Shown here: piece by piece, positions 11,160 through 22,600 of the stretch
Numbering within the stretch: position 1 is the first letter of the stretch
Layout: every line of letters begins with the position of its first letter
NCBI GenBank assembly: GCA_946406115.1
Contig: OX291549.1
Coordinates: forward strand, 20,483,901-20,547,900
Source of the DNA: Apoda limacodes
Taxonomy: Eukaryota; Arthropoda; Insecta; Lepidoptera; Limacodidae
DNA: 64,000 nt
Direction: 5' to 3'
The notes under the pieces: generated by a model
Told to the model about the DNA's origin: nothing
Database searches by the model: none
Seen by the model: the letters and a program-made list of their open reading frames with translations, nothing else
Position numbers and translations under genes: made by a program

Positions 11160-11625
11160 TTTTTTCTGACTGACTATGCAATTGGCTGTTGCAGCCCTTA
11201 CTGCTTCACCTAGCTTTTTAGGGCGAGACTCTGAAGGAGCCTCAGCCCATATAGCGCCCAACGCTGAAGGGCTCCCCGCAGTGGGAGCCTCGGCTTGGGT
11301 TGTCACTCTCGGGGGCGTCTCTTCGAGCGGCGTGAGTCTCGAACCCGAAGGTGAGTCACCGCCAGGAGGGAATTCCCCGTTACGCGGATGCGGTTGCCAT
11401 TGAGCCGGGGCGAGAAGCGCCTCGGCACTCTTTGATACCTCGTGTATCCTTGCCGGCGCCGATGAACCCGGGGACGTCGGCGTCGTGTTAGGGGGAGGCC
11501 CTATTGGGGGAGATCGTAGACACTAATCTCGCTATCTGGACAGCTAGATCGTCATCTGGGGCCGTTAGTACGTGCCGAGGCCGCCTAACGATAGTTTTAC
11601 GACTATGCCGAGGTCAGTCGGGGAG
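11160..11625 (+). repeat. GC-rich dispersed repeat, copy 3
   Basis: The longest plus-strand copy of the family at 5005-5450. It ends with a CGTGCCGAGG and GAGGTCAGTCGGGG segment that mirrors the start of copy 1. It lies in the V11 a-b intron. Confidence 0.7.
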
Positions 11626-11770
11626 CTGGTTGCATTAAAATGTTTCTAATATATACTGTGGTATATATACGGAAAATCTATTTAACGCGCTCTAAATTTG
11701 AACAGCACCATCAATGGTAATATATGTGAACTATATTTTCTAATAACTTAAGTTTTATTAGTAATTTCAT

Positions 11771-11823
11771 TTACCTCATAGGTGTAGTATAAATTATATT
11801 ATTTTCCTCGTAGGTGTAGTATA
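11771..11823. repeat. Tandem duplication in V11 intron
   Basis: Two head-to-tail units share ATAGGTGTAGTATAAATTAT-like sequence and CCTCGTAGGTGTAGTATAA. A weak fold-back follows at about 12080-12210, with AAGCTAAT and GTCTCT words in both arms. Confidence 0.5.
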
Positions 11824-12289
11824 AAGTACTATGTATAACTCGGGGTGAAATGCGATTCCTACCTCGTGTGTATTTATTCTATTCAAACTACACCCTCGTT
11901 ACTCGGTCACTTTTACCACCTTTCACCCCTCGGTGAAATTACGGTTTTTTTTGACAAAAGTTAGAGGGGGCATACAAATTTTTAAGTTTACTACTTCGTA
12001 AAGTAAAATTGTATTTGAATCAATGAAAAGCTGGCGGATTAACCACAGACAGCGCTGGACAGCGATGAAGTAAAAACGGTTTCAAAAGTGTGCAAGAGAC
12101 GAAGCTAATCTGCGGTCTCTTTTCTCTTTCTAACGTTTTTTTTTTTGTTAGAGACAGTTAGTTGCAGCACATTAGCTTTGTCTCTTTCTAAAGTGTTGCC
12201 AATTCTGTTGGGCCATTGCACAGTCCATAGGAAAGATTACAGAACTCGAAGTCTATAGAATGTCCGGACTAGAAATTAAATCATCTTAC

Positions 12290-12553
12290 CATCGATAGTT
12301 TCAAATACTCCTGGTGCAGTAGGAATTGATACACCGATGTAAACCCAATTGTATGCCTCCGTAACGTTCAAGAGTTTAAGAACAACATCGCTTTCGCATA
12401 TATTTTCCGGGAAGAAAAAAGTACTGCCTTCTGACGTACAGGTGTTCTTAGCTTCATCCCAAGTTTTGAATATTTTATGAATTTTATAAAAACTTTGCGT
12501 TTCGCCTAGAAATGTGTAATCTTCACGAAACTTATTTCCTACTGCTTCTGCAG
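12290..12553 (-). CDS. Cassette V11 exon a: first half of CRD1, locus III
   Basis: 264 bp, acceptor TTCCACAG, donor GTAAGA, phase 1 both ends. It encodes FREDYTFLGETQSFYKIH, NTC (first canonical cysteine), FFFPENICESDVV with the extra cysteine present, an NVT sequon, WVYIGVS and FETIDG. Joined to S3 it gives SHTSAEAV, a good signal-peptidase context. Confidence 0.9.
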
Positions 12554-12764
12554 CTGTGGAAAAATTACTAGATTAACAAAATCAAAAATATACAAGTAAA
12601 TAACAAATGCTAGATAATGAATCTTTGAAAAGTATTAAAAAGTTTCTGAACATGCATGAAAAAAAAAAGACAGATATTATATTAGGCACCTTAATTGCCG
12701 TTAGTTACCTCACTATTAGAGTAATTTTAATCGAAAGTCTATTTAGGGAGCCAAGTTTATAGTT

Positions 12765-13100
12765 GACCGGTTTTTTGGAGTTTCGTTGCCAAATGGCAAA
12801 AGGAGAACCCTTATAATTTCATCACGTCCGTCTATTCGTCCATATAGCACTCACAGCCTTATAATTCCTCCATGTTTAAATCGATTTTAATGAATTTTTT
12901 CTCAACGCTGTCTTATGTAAACAATGAAAAAATTGGGGTCTGCTCTTCATACCTATAGGGAAGAAAATTTGTTTTTTTGGCAACCCTGTTTTGCGGAAGT
13001 TCACTAAGGCTTATGGCATACCCTACCAAAAAAGTACCGTTTCGAAGAAGAGCCGCAGTTCCACGTACGACAGGCGCTAGCACGTGACTGCACGTTGAAA
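12765..13100. repeat. Dispersed repeat, GCCAAATGGCAAAA family (fragment)
   Basis: It begins with TTGCCAAATGGCAAAAGGAG and a GTCCGTCTATTCGTCC run. A full copy lies at 28890-29512 and another fragment at 33158-33320. Confidence 0.65.
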
Positions 13101-13439
13101 ATCTCGATGTTCTCGGTTTTTTGTCGGAATAAAATTCAAATATTTACTAAGAACTACGAAATCAGCAAATTCCCTTGGTCATAATAATATATATTTTAAT
13201 TAATAAGAATGAAGAGAATATCACTCTTAGTTTGCTAGTATGCTCCATTTGCAAAGGGCGAAATTGCAAAACGTCACTCCTATCGACCTGGACGCGGATG
13301 ACGAGGATGTGGACGATTCAACACCATATGTCAACCAGCCTTCACCCCCAGAAAACGTGTCCCTTCCTCCGCCTCTACCCTGATTGATCTAGACTAGGTC
13401 AGACCCGGCACTTCCAAAAGGGAGAAATTTTAAACTGTG

Positions 13440-13800
13440 TTTGTGCTGACCGTGTAAATAGTATTTTATAGATAACATTTATGTTTACGTTTATATGTTA
13501 AGTGTGTATATATGAAGCTATTTTACATCTAAAATGTCAAATTCACATTCTTGCACGTTTTAAAAAAGAAATACATGCTAACATTGTTCAGTACAATGTT
13601 TGCATCAATTACCCGATATTTTATTATTTTTTAGTTTTGAGGAAACTATGAAGCACCACTTTGTAATTAAATTAAATCTAATTCAATTTCCTTCCAATTC
13701 CTTTGTCGTAAATTTTCCTTGTGACCTTTAGTTACATTTCGTGGCAAATGACCACACAAATACTTTTTCACTTTTTGAAAAAAAATATTATCTTTGACTA
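13440..13800. repeat. Dispersed repeat shared with 49555-49960
   Basis: Both places contain ATGTTTACGTTTAT, ACATCTAAAAT.TCAAATT and CTTGCACGTTTT in the same order. The identity is unknown. Confidence 0.6.
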
Positions 13801-13822
13801 GCTGTATCTCCATAATAATTTT

Positions 13823-14610
13823 TTTTAATTTTTTTTTATACCACTAAGGTGGCAAACAAGCCTACGGTCCGCCTGATGGTAAGTGGTCACCGTAGCCTAT
13901 GGACGCTTGCAACACCAAGGGCATCACTCGCGCGTTGCCGACCCTTCAGAAATCTAATAACTTCTTTTTTGAAGAACCCCATACTGTAGTCCTTAGAGAA
14001 AACCTTGGCAGGGAGCTCATTCCACAACCTAAGCGTTCGCGGGAGGAAGTTTCTCTGAAACCGCACTGTACGCGACCATTTCGGTTCTAAAGTGTGAGAA
14101 TGAATTCCCTGCCGATGGCGAACGGTGCGATGGTAGAAAGTAGCCGTGGGCATCATTTTGAACAATTCCTCAGAACACAACCCATTCTACAAGCCGTAGA
14201 ACACACACAGGGAGGCAAAGTCTCTCCTCAGACTTAGGGGCTCGATACCGCAAGTGAGTTTGGGATCGTCGACAATTCTCACAGCCCGTCGTTGAACCGA
14301 GTCAAAAGGGCCAAGCTGGTATCCGGGTGCACCCGCCCATAGATGGCAGCAGTACTCCATTTGGGGCCGGACTTGCGACTTGTAAAGCAGCAACCTCTGC
14401 CCCGACGTGAAGTACTGCTTCGCTCTGTTGAGTACACCAAGTTTTTTGGACGCCAGCCTTACCTTGTCTAGCAAGTGATTTTGGAACTGAACATCGCTGG
14501 AGATGTGAACACCAAGGATTCCAATGCTCTTCGAGATGGAGAGGGGAGTGTTCTGGAATTGTGGGACTACAGTGAATGGGGTTTTCTTAGCGGTGAACGC
14601 TTTGTGTGAT
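13823..14610 (-). mobile_element. LINE L1f: reverse-transcriptase C-terminus, 5'-truncated
   Basis: Two minus-strand frames, 14474-14187 and 14180-13887, are separated by a stop or frame break. They encode the region after the RT catalytic core, with words such as NRAKQYFTSGQRLLLYKSQV, MEYCCHLW and FQRNFLPRTLRLWNELP, typical of jockey/CR1-like LINEs in Lepidoptera. The 3' end reads TGGTATAAAAAAA. Truncated relatives occur at 4525, 17395, 23635, 35785, 38600 and 56845. It lies in the S3-V11 intron. Confidence 0.85.
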
Positions 14611-14779
14611 TACCCCTGATATTGCAAAAATCCACATTGTATGTGGATGGAGTAGCCGCTGTAAAAACTCTTTTCCTTTTTCTATTTCTGGCCATCGTAT
14701 ATAAAGTTACTTAGACTAGGGATGAGGATTCACTGCACAGACAGCTTAGAAGACAAAAAGGTGCGGTATAAAGACTGCC

Positions 14780-15130
14780 GAAACTCAACAAAGATGATAC
14801 GGTTGCTGGCACGGCGGGCGGAAGGGCCCCTGATCCCCCTCTGTTGTAGTAGCCGGGTCCACTCCGGTCTCCTTCTCCGGCACGACTACCACTTCAGAGA
14901 ATTTACACAGGCTGGCGGATCAGCCTCCCAGGGCGGAGATAAGGTGATCCCTGGGTTCGGGAACCAGTTCAACCTGCGGGCGGCCAGCAGTCAGCCGTTT
15001 CATCAGGTCTCCCTGACCGCCGAACCAGCACGCCGCGTCTACGCCGAGCAATGACAGCGATAAGCACCGCCGGTCCTCCGCTGTCCGCGCAGCGAATCCT
15101 CAAAGAGAGCTCTGGCAACCTTACTCACCG
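14780..15130. other. GC-rich segment of unknown nature
   Basis: A block of high GC flanked by AT-rich DNA. Plus-strand frame 14722-15054 is open for 110 codons but has no recognisable motif. It is probably part of an unrecognised transposon. Confidence 0.35.
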
Positions 15131-15739
15131 CCAGAAACACAGCACTACTCAATGTTAGTGTTATTGTGGCCGCGGTTTTCTGTAAGGTGGAGGTACTTCC
15201 CCAGTTCGGGCCGCTCATTCGAGCAAGTACTCGCTATGCCCCGCTTTATTTGTTGGGGCAGCTTATTCGAGCGAGAGTATTTTTCCAAAAAACTAAAACA
15301 AGTGTCATAATTTCTCAGTTTTTCGAACCCCATGGAAAACCCCATGTGTTTCCACAGTTGCAAACTTGGGCATAAACAAGTGTCAGGGGACTGAACAACA
15401 TATAAAAATCGTAGTTACATACGCGTTTGCGATGTTTAATGTTTTTTTTTGACTGGGCTATTTCCGAGCTAGTGAGATGAAAAATATTTTTTTTATCACT
15501 TTGTGGTTGTACGAAAATCCCATCAGAATAATCCGGTCTTGCAATAGGGTACATGATGCGCTTACTAATGAACACCATTTTATTTTCATTTATATAAATA
15601 ATAGAAAATAAAAAAAACTAATGTTTTTGTAACCTGTGCCTATTAAATTAACAAGATTAATTGAGTGAATTTTAGTCTTCGTTAAGTGAGATCTAAGTAC
15701 AAAATTTATCATTATCTATAAAACGGCAATAAAATCGCT

Positions 15740-15958
15740 TTTGTTGTATGGGAATCCAACTTAAATATTTGTTTTATTCCATTTTTTAGTATTTGCAATT
15801 TTTTATAGCGGCAACAGAAATACATCTTCTGTGGAAATTTCAACTGTCTACCTATCACGGTTCATGAGGTACAGCCTGATGACAGACGGACGGACGCACA
15901 GACAGCGGAGTCTTGGTAATAGAGTTCCGCTAACTACCCTTTGGGTACGGAACCCTAA
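15740..15958. repeat. GTTCCGTACCCAAAGGGT-family repeat
   Basis: It ends in CCCTTTGGGTACGGAACCCT preceded by a GACGGACGGACG run. It is the reverse orientation of the copy at 2656-3035 and is 5'-truncated. Confidence 0.75.
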
Positions 15959-16023
15959 AAATGATGATGTCAGTACTGCATTTTGTTACGAAAAACTACT
16001 AGGACTGGTAGTTATTTCATTAC

Positions 16024-16111
16024 AAAATGGAAGGGTCGTCACAACATAATGGATGGGTCGTCACAACAAAATGGATGCATCGTCACAACAAAAGGGATGG
16101 GTTGTTACAAC
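16024..16111. repeat. 22-bp tandem repeat, four units
   Basis: Four head-to-tail units of about AAAATGGATGGGTCGTCACAAC, with 1-5 changes each. They lie in the first intron, 44 bp downstream of signal exon S3. Confidence 0.9.
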
Positions 16112-16154
16112 AACTACAGTTTGTTTTTTTAAATATTAGCTCTTAAAAACTTAC

Positions 16155-16212
16155 ACGTATGCGACCCTGCAAACTGAAGAGACACACCAACAAGAACAAA
16201 AATAAAACTCAT
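16155..16212 (-). CDS. Signal exon S3 of locus III
   Basis: ATG at 16212-16210, 19 codons plus one base, donor GTAAGT. The peptide is MSFIFVLVGVSLQFAGSHT, a typical short secretion signal. Length (58 bp), MSF start and phase equal those of S1. The leftover T joins V11a to give Ser. Confidence 0.88.
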
Positions 16213-16981
16213 TATGTCTTGCAACACAAGCAAAAGAACTTGAAAGTAGCGGAGTTATTCAAGAACAACACAGTTTATTGACCTAATGTGTTATTAATAC
16301 CTATATTATCTTAGGTCACGTATCCATGATCACGAAATCGCGGCAAATATTGTTTACCTAAATGTAGGCACGTGAATGCAATTTGTGGGTAAAACCCCCT
16401 ATAAGTACTGACTTCACATTCACAGCGTGGTGCAGGTGATACAAGTGGTGACCACTGTGAAGAGTATGAATATGTAGCCTTATCTTCACGGTTTTATCCC
16501 CAAGAAAACATGTAGGTACATCGAAATGTCCAATGGACACTAGCCCCTACTGATTTACGTCATTACTTAATTTGTGGCATTATGAGGACACAGAACCGGT
16601 TTTCTGTGAGCTGGCAATACTTATGTTGAGTGAACATGTTTTAATCAAGTTTTAATATGAGAATGTCACATTCGTTAGGTTAGCATTTTTACCAAACTGC
16701 GGCAAATCCCAAAAGAAGGGTTATGTGTTTGACCTGTGTGTATTTCCGACTCTATATTCCCTCGTAACTTCTAAACGGCTAAACCGATTTTAATAAATTA
16801 TACGTGGTTAGATTCGTCTTAACAATTAGAGTGTCATAGGCTGTATTAAAATTATTGGAAATCAAAATGACGGAGTTTTGGCGCCAAATTGCATGGAATA
16901 AAAAATCTTTCCTGTTCAAAACCTATCGAGTGGGGTATTAAAATAAAAAACTAAAAAGCTGTACAAAAAAAAACAATAATA

Positions 16982-17212
16982 AAAAAAAACCCGACTGCAG
17001 AAACAATAAGAACTAAACAGAAGTTAAAACATACTATATGCAGACATGACTCATTTCAATGCAAGTTCAAATAGTGTACCTACCTACTGATTGCTCACAC
17101 TATACGTGGTAGTTACCTTAAAATGAGTCCCGTATGCTTATAGTTAAATATTTGGTATGTTTTAATTTCTGTTTAGTTTAATACTAATGTTTCTACAGTC
17201 GGTTTTTTTTTT
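16982..17212. repeat. Fold-back element (MITE-like)
   Basis: The left arm has AACCCGACTGCAGAAACA, then AACTAAACAGAAGTTAAAAC. The right arm mirrors it, ending CTACAGTCGGTTTTTTT. Arms are about 50 bp. It lies between loci II and III. Confidence 0.75.
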
Positions 17213-17394
17213 TTTTAATTTTGCGTTTCTGATGTAAACCAGCCAGCCACGTCAAGTTAGTGACCACAGATTATATACAATATGACCTATTTAAATGCCT
17301 CGGACCGGTCGCTCATCGAATAATCCACCCCATGATATATATTAGTACTATTCCTTATGCTGTGGTAATAATTAGAAAGTACGTAGGTTCGGCC

Positions 17395-17850
17395 CCATAT
17401 GGATTACTGCTACCACCTCTAGACGGGTGCACGTGCACCCAGATACCAGCTTGCCCCTTTTGACTCGGTTTAACGACGGGCTGAGAGAACTGTCGACGAT
17501 CCCAAACTCACTAGCCGTATCGAACCCTTAAGTCTGAGTCGAGACTTTTCCTGATGAGTTCAGAGGAATTGTTCAAAATGATGCCTACGGCTACTTTTTA
17601 CCATCGCACCGCTTGCCATCGGCAGGAAATTCATTCTCACACTTTAGAATCTAAATGGTCGCGTACAGTGCGATTGCAGAGAAACTTCCTCCCGCGAACA
17701 CTTAGGACTACAGTATGGGGTTCTTGAAGAATAGATTCTTAAAGTATAGGTAACGCGCAAATGATGCCGCAGGTGTGCAAGCGTCCATAGGCTGAGGTGA
17801 CCGCTTACAATCAGACGAAACGTAATTTATTTGTCACCTTAGTGGAATTA
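17395..17850 (+). mobile_element. LINE L1f fragment
   Basis: A plus-strand degraded copy of the 13823-14610 element, with ATGATGCCTACGGCTACTTT, ATCGGCAGGAAATTCATTCT and the TTAGTGGAATTAAAAAAAA end. It carries stops and deletions. Confidence 0.8.
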
Positions 17851-18269
17851 AAAAAAAACGCAATATATAGTTTGCAACTATAAAACGTAAATTGTACGTT
17901 TAAGTTGTAGTTAGATTGTAGGAAATTTATATCAAAACTGCTTGTTGCCTTCAACTTTTCTCGTCACCATTCATTTCATTACCACTAGGTAAATACTAAA
18001 ATATTGGGATTCTTAGGACCCACGTGTCCAAATACCTTCAGTATATTTCACCTTTAGCAAAGAATATTGACACGGCTAAAAGTATCTAATTTAAGTCTCT
18101 AATATGACCCGAATGATTTTTTCTACTACATCTGGGTAAAAGCGCCTGTATACCATACTTACATGGGATATTTTGACTCGGTTCAAAGACTAGCCTAACA
18201 TACAAGCGGCTTCGAGCTTTGAATGTTCGCTTACTTTATGTTACTTTGTATAATTGTACTAGCGGTCCC

Positions 18270-18480
18270 GGCGAACGTTGTTCCGCTGCCGTCCCTCTGT
18301 AACCCGGCGAACGTTGGTTTTTACCTAAAGTGCCTGAGTCCGGCACGCACTTAACAGATCGAGATAAAAACTATTCTATCTTTTAAGTTGGATTAAATAA
18401 CAGATAGTTACGAAGTTTGATCAAAATCGGTTCAGTAGTTTAGGACGTGACACGTAATTTTTATATATATAGATAACTAG
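18270..18480. repeat. Dispersed repeat fragment
   Basis: It contains AAAATCGGTTCAGTAGTTTA and a TTTTTATATATATAGAT end, typical of lepidopteran non-LTR or SINE tails. Confidence 0.45.
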
Positions 18481-18770
18481 CTGCTGCTCGCGACGTCGTC
18501 TGCGTGAACGCTATACTATAATATATACTATATCTAATTCAACGCCAACGCCATCTAGTTAGCAAATAGGTAACATTTTTATATGGTGAAAATTATAACA
18601 CATCTAAGTTATGACTTTACACGATTTTTTAACATTAAATAAATGGCTATGTGTGAGTAGAATAATTAATAATTAGGAAGCAATTCAAATATGCGTCGTT
18701 GTTACAGAATGCGTTGAAGAAATAAAGTAGTCCTAGGTGTACGCTAAAAAAAACTACAAATCGATGTAGA

Positions 18771-19517
18771 GTTTAGCCGTTTGGCACACAGGTACTTTAG
18801 GGCAAAACTATAATTTTGAGCCGTAGTTCCTTAAAATATTTCTCTTAGGGGGGGAGGGGTGGTTTATGGTGTCTTAAATTTTTTGTATGGGATTTAAATT
18901 TTTCTTTGGGCTATTTTTTTTCTTAAAATCCAAAAAGTATTTACAAAATATACCAAGTTTGGGCCCCTCCAGGTAGAAGACAGCTTAGTATTTTTGTCTA
19001 ATATATATACCGTAAATGATAGTTTATATCCTCATTTTTAACCTTCTGAAAGCAATTTCGAAAATATTAAAATTTAATATTTTTTTTGAATTTTTAAATA
19101 CACTTAAATAACACCAGTAAACAGAAGCAGCAGGGTACAGTACAGTACAGGGTACAGTTCACATAAGTCTCATAAAAATCTGATGTTTAAGGAACCGTCT
19201 CACATTGCAATATTCAAAAATAGGATATATAAAGAGAAAAATACTGAGCCGTCTTCTGCCTGGAGGGGCCCAAACTTGGTATGTTTTTAATACTTTTTGG
19301 ATTTTAAGAAACAAAGTAGCCCAAAGTCGATAGTGTGGCTCATCAAGCCCTTTCATTTGATACCCCACACGATGGGTTTCTGAAAAAAAATATTTAAATT
19401 CCATACAAAAAATTTATGACACCATAAACGCCCCCCCCCCTAAGGGAAATATTTTGAGGAACTGCAGCTCAAAATTATTGTTTTGCCCTAAAGTACCTGT
19501 TTGCCAAACGGCTAAAC
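18771..19517. repeat. Large inverted repeat, arms about 240-300 bp
   Basis: The left arm starts GTTTAGCCGTTTGGCACAC. The right arm ends GTTTGCCAAACGGCTAAAC. Inner words such as GGGCCCCTCC and AAATTTTTTGTATGG recur in mirror order. It is either a fold-back transposon or two opposed insertions. It sits just downstream of the 3' end of locus II. Confidence 0.8.
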
Positions 19518-19728
19518 TAAGTTTTATACAGGAGAAGTTAAAAGTTAGGTTATATGTATATATGTATTTAAAAGAACCTATCTTCTATATTATTTGTAAA
19601 CATAAAAACAGGAGTATATTAAAAAAAATCACACGAAATCTGAAATGCAATTCTTTTTCATTTTTTTACTTTAAAGAGTAAAAAAAACTAACAATTAGCC
19701 TTTCGTAGGTACTAAATAAAAAATATAG

Positions 19729-19734
19729 TTTAAT
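19729..19734 (-). terminator. Possible poly(A) signal ATTAAA of locus II
   Basis: The variant signal ATTAAA on the minus strand, about 70 nt after the stop at 19803. No AATAAA is nearer. Confidence 0.35.
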
Positions 19735-19802
19735 AATCACTATTCTGTTTTTAAAGTATTCTATTATCTAGTTTCTATTCTAGTATCTCTGACATCATAT
19801 TA

Positions 19803-19969
19803 TCAACTGGCATAGTTGACATCGTGTTCGCAAATGAAGAAACACTTGAGGGAACACCCGATATCGTTGAGTTCTCCGTTGTAGAACATGGAGCCACACA
19901 GCTCCTTGCCTCCACCGTCGGGCTGTTTGTTACTCCACTTGCTGTATCCAGTTTCTTGCAGAGGTTGAC
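19803..19969 (-). CDS. Locus II exon d: second half of CRD2 and stop
   Basis: 167 bp, acceptor TATCAG, ending TGA at 19805-19803. It encodes QPDGG (galactose-type), LCGSMFYNG, ELNDIGC and CFFICEHD, with a short tail. It is the only d exon for ten CRD1 cassettes. An extra cysteine (LKC) lies beside FFIC, as in locus III but not in locus I. Confidence 0.92.
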
Positions 19970-20036
19970 CTGATAAAGGACATATGTACAACTTTACAAA
20001 AATAACTGTAGGTGAACTAGGTGAAGTGAATTTTTC

Positions 20037-20140
20037 TTTTTTTTATTAAGGACCCACAGATCTTCTTATACATTTTTTTCTTTGATTGAAGTCTCAGTGA
20101 TTTCTCACATGATTGTAAGATGGATCCTTAATAAAAAAAC
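20037..20140. repeat. Short fold-back element in the c-d intron
   Basis: TTTTTATTAAGGACCCACAGATCTT is mirrored by AAGATGGATCCTTAATAAAAA, about 25-bp arms in 104 bp. Confidence 0.7.
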
Positions 20141-20789
20141 GAAAAATTTACAGGCATTAATTTTAACTGAAGCCAAGATAGGTAATTTAGATAGAAAAAA
20201 GTGTCTAAGTTATTTAAACAATGATATACCTAAGAGCATATATATCATCGAACTAAATCCACCATTAGAAATTTTAATTTTCATCTTAACAGAAAGTCAA
20301 TTCCAAAAAGCTAAATGTTGATGACAATATAACTATAACACTACTTTAAGAACATTTTGAATTATTTGTAGAGTATATTTTCTGAGTTATAGTAGGCATT
20401 TCATCCTGTGAGTGGCCGCTTTTTAAGCGAATTTGAAAAAAAAGAGGAGGTTCTCAATTCATCGGAATCATTTTTTTATGTATATTTCCCGATTACTCGA
20501 AGACGCCTGGACCGATTTTTTTTTAAAGAGAATACTTCCTAGGTGGTCCCATACTAATGTAATGAATTAAAATATGTACGAGAAATCTATTGTTAAAAAG
20601 TTTTAGAAAAATACCTACTAAAAAAAACGTTCTAAAAATATTTTTTTTCGCAAATTAGCTTTCTACGAAGATTACTTTCTAAATATCCAATGGCACGCTA
20701 GTTGCTATATGTTATAGTAGGTATTTATGCTATATGTTATATAGGCTATAGTAGGTAATTGGAGCAAAAAAAAATCTGAAATATTGTAC

Positions 20790-21041
20790 CATGAATACTT
20801 TTCCATCCTCTGCCATCTAAATTTCGGAATCCTAAATGAACTGCACCAGCGAGATACTTTCCTGGGACTTTATCTTTAGGAGCTTGATTAGTGATCTTCG
20901 CTAGATGGTCAGCCTCGGCCTGACTGTTGATCACCGCCAAGTATGACTGCTCAGCTTGGCACATCTTATTGGCTTCGGTCCAGTTCATGGGTGTTAGATG
21001 GAACTTATAACACTTGACTAGGACTGAACTATAAGAGTAAC
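20790..21041 (-). CDS. Locus II exon c: first half of CRD2
   Basis: 252 bp, acceptor TTTCAG, donor GTACAA. It encodes VKCYKFH, MNWTEANKMC, EQSYLAVINSQAEADHL, GAVHLGFRN and ends GWKSIHG. It begins GT, which completes Gly after b exons ending in G and Ser after those ending in A. All ten b exons end in one of these two bases and so are compatible. It is the only c exon of the locus. Confidence 0.93.
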
Positions 21042-21229
21042 CTGAAATGATATCTACTCAATGCTACTGTCCTGATGTAAATACATAAATATTTATGAAC
21101 ATTACACATAGCGCTATCTGATCCTAATTTAGGCAAAGCTTGTATTATGAAAATCAGATAACCGAATCAAATACATATAGACAGGTATATATTTTTTTGG
21201 AAATACATACATATTATATTATACATCGG

Positions 21230-21355
21230 AAACACCCAGTCTCAAGAGAAACATAAATGTTTATGACATGAATATATATCCTGTGAGGGCATCGAACCTG
21301 CGTCCCTTGGATCCGTAGTCACCAATACCAACAGAGCCACGTAGCTGCTAAATAT
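21230..21355 (-). repeat. tRNA-derived SINE copy
   Basis: On the minus strand it shows a box-B-like GGTTCGATGCC and a box-A-like TGGCTCTGTTGGTATTGGTG. A second degraded copy lies at 21530-21625. Plus-strand relatives occur at 36745, 40198 and 53080. Confidence 0.6.
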
Positions 21356-21529
21356 GATTGTAAACAATTTACGGGTATTTAAAATCACTGTTACCTAAAG
21401 GTATATACCTATACCTATAGGTAAAATACGCGCAAAAAACCAAAATCTTCCTTGGCAGTTGGGTAAAAATTCGGAAAATCTGTCAATAAAGTGGCTAAAA
21501 AGTACTTGTATGAATAACGGAAAGCTTTA

Positions 21530-21625
21530 GAAAACACCCAGTCTCGAGACAAAGACAAATAAATGTTTGTCATGTTCGGGAATCGAACCCACGCCCCTCG
21601 ATTCAACGATTGGGTCATTACCCAA
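21530..21625 (-). repeat. tRNA-derived SINE copy, truncated
   Basis: CACCCAGTCTCGAGACAAAG and GGGAATCGAACCCACGCC are shared in reverse with the SINE family at 40198-40395. It lies in the intron between V10b and c. Confidence 0.6.
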
Positions 21626-21984
21626 TGTCATTACACAACTTACTTTGTACAATCATTTTATATGAAAAGCAGATTGTATCACTCGGTCGCAAAATATATT
21701 TTTTAAACTTGGGCGATGTATAGTAAATGCCTTGCTGCTGGATTCTGCTCTAGAATCCTTCGCTAAGACATATTATTTTGCTCTCTTGTATTACAATCCA
21801 CTATTTTCTTATCGTATTTGATAAAATTATTTTGCCATTCCTTATATCATACCTATATATCTTTTTATTATTGTAATCAAAATGGGAACGATATATTCTT
21901 TTGATTTTACATATTTTTTATAGAATTATTAATGTCGGTTTGACCTCGTATTTTTTCAATTTTATTTGTAAATTATTAACTTAC

Positions 21985-22185
21985 CCTTTACTGGCGTATT
22001 ACAAGTGACATCGTTTCTACCGGAATTGATTTTCTTTCTACATATAAAAGCTATTTTGCTTTCACCACAAGGCCGGTCACTAGTTAAACGTGTGAAACGG
22101 TTAATGACACCACAATAGTTCTCCTTTTCGTCGTCATTGTTTGGTTCATTTGGTTCCCAATTCAGGAATATGTCTCCTTGACGAC
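21985..22185 (-). CDS. Cassette V10 exon b
   Basis: 201 bp, acceptor TTAAG, donor GTAAGT. It encodes RQGDIFLNWEPNEPNN, YCGVINRFT, RPC and FICRKK. EPN is kept but the usual LND before the third cysteine is TSD. A linker cysteine (VTCNTP) is present although V10a lacks the extra cysteine. It is the counterpart of V5b: same 201-bp length, RQ start, FLNWEPN and INRFT. It is the b exon nearest to exon c. Confidence 0.9.
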
Positions 22186-22294
22186 CTTAATGTAAAATTA
22201 AGGTTTGTTTAAGTATTAGAATTTTGAACAAAAACACTAAATAATTCAAAACCTTGAGAAACTCGTGGTTTAGTAAAATTTGTCTATCGGAAAC

Positions 22295-22600
22295 GGTATG
22301 CGTAGTTAAGTAACGTCGGACCTGGGCACTACTTGGATGGGTGACCACCTAGCGTCACATTTTTCTGAGCTCCTTCGTGTTTCTGAGGGCACATTAAACC
22401 GTCGGTCCTGGTTATTTGTCATATGATAGCAGTCGTTAAGCCACGCCAGAGATCTTATGGACAGCTTCAAAACTCTGACCGTGGCCACTAGTCCGCCAAA
22501 TCGCTCTTCGCCAGCATGGTGGACTATAGCTTAAGCCTCCTTTTTCAAGAAGAGGCCTGTGCCCCTGCAGTGGGCCGTGTAAGGAAGAGAGAAAAAGAGA
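22295..22600 (+). repeat. 5S-rRNA-derived SINE
   Basis: 22301-22355 reads GTTAAGTAACGTCGGACC then TACTTGGATGGGTGACCACC, almost the 3' half of insect 5S rRNA, including the internal promoter region. An unrelated tail with GTGGACTATAGCTTAAG follows. A second copy lies at 58425-58650. It is in the V10 a-b intron. Confidence 0.8.

Larger units (their letters stand above)
764..16212 (-). other. Lectin locus III: two signal exons, two CRD1 cassettes, one CRD2
   Basis: In transcription order: S3 (16212-16155), V11a, V11b, S4 (7244-7184), V12a, V12b, c, d, stop at 764. S4-V12-c-d is a complete immulectin of 322 residues. S3-V11-c-d would also give 322 residues with the donor chosen here for V11b. 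No c or d exon was found between V11b and S4, so the upstream unit has no CRD2 of its own. A transcript from S3 would skip S4, which has no usable acceptor as a first exon. It must then join V11 either to V12, giving three CRDs, or directly to c. A broken upstream gene is the dull alternative. Confidence 0.75.

Noticed and set aside
14722..15054. 110-residue plus-strand protein
   Set aside because: It is in an isolated GC-rich block with no motif, splice context or conserved partner; probably transposon debris.
22301..22355. 5S rRNA gene
   Set aside because: Only the 3' half is present, with changes, and it is joined to a repeat tail that recurs elsewhere; it is a SINE.
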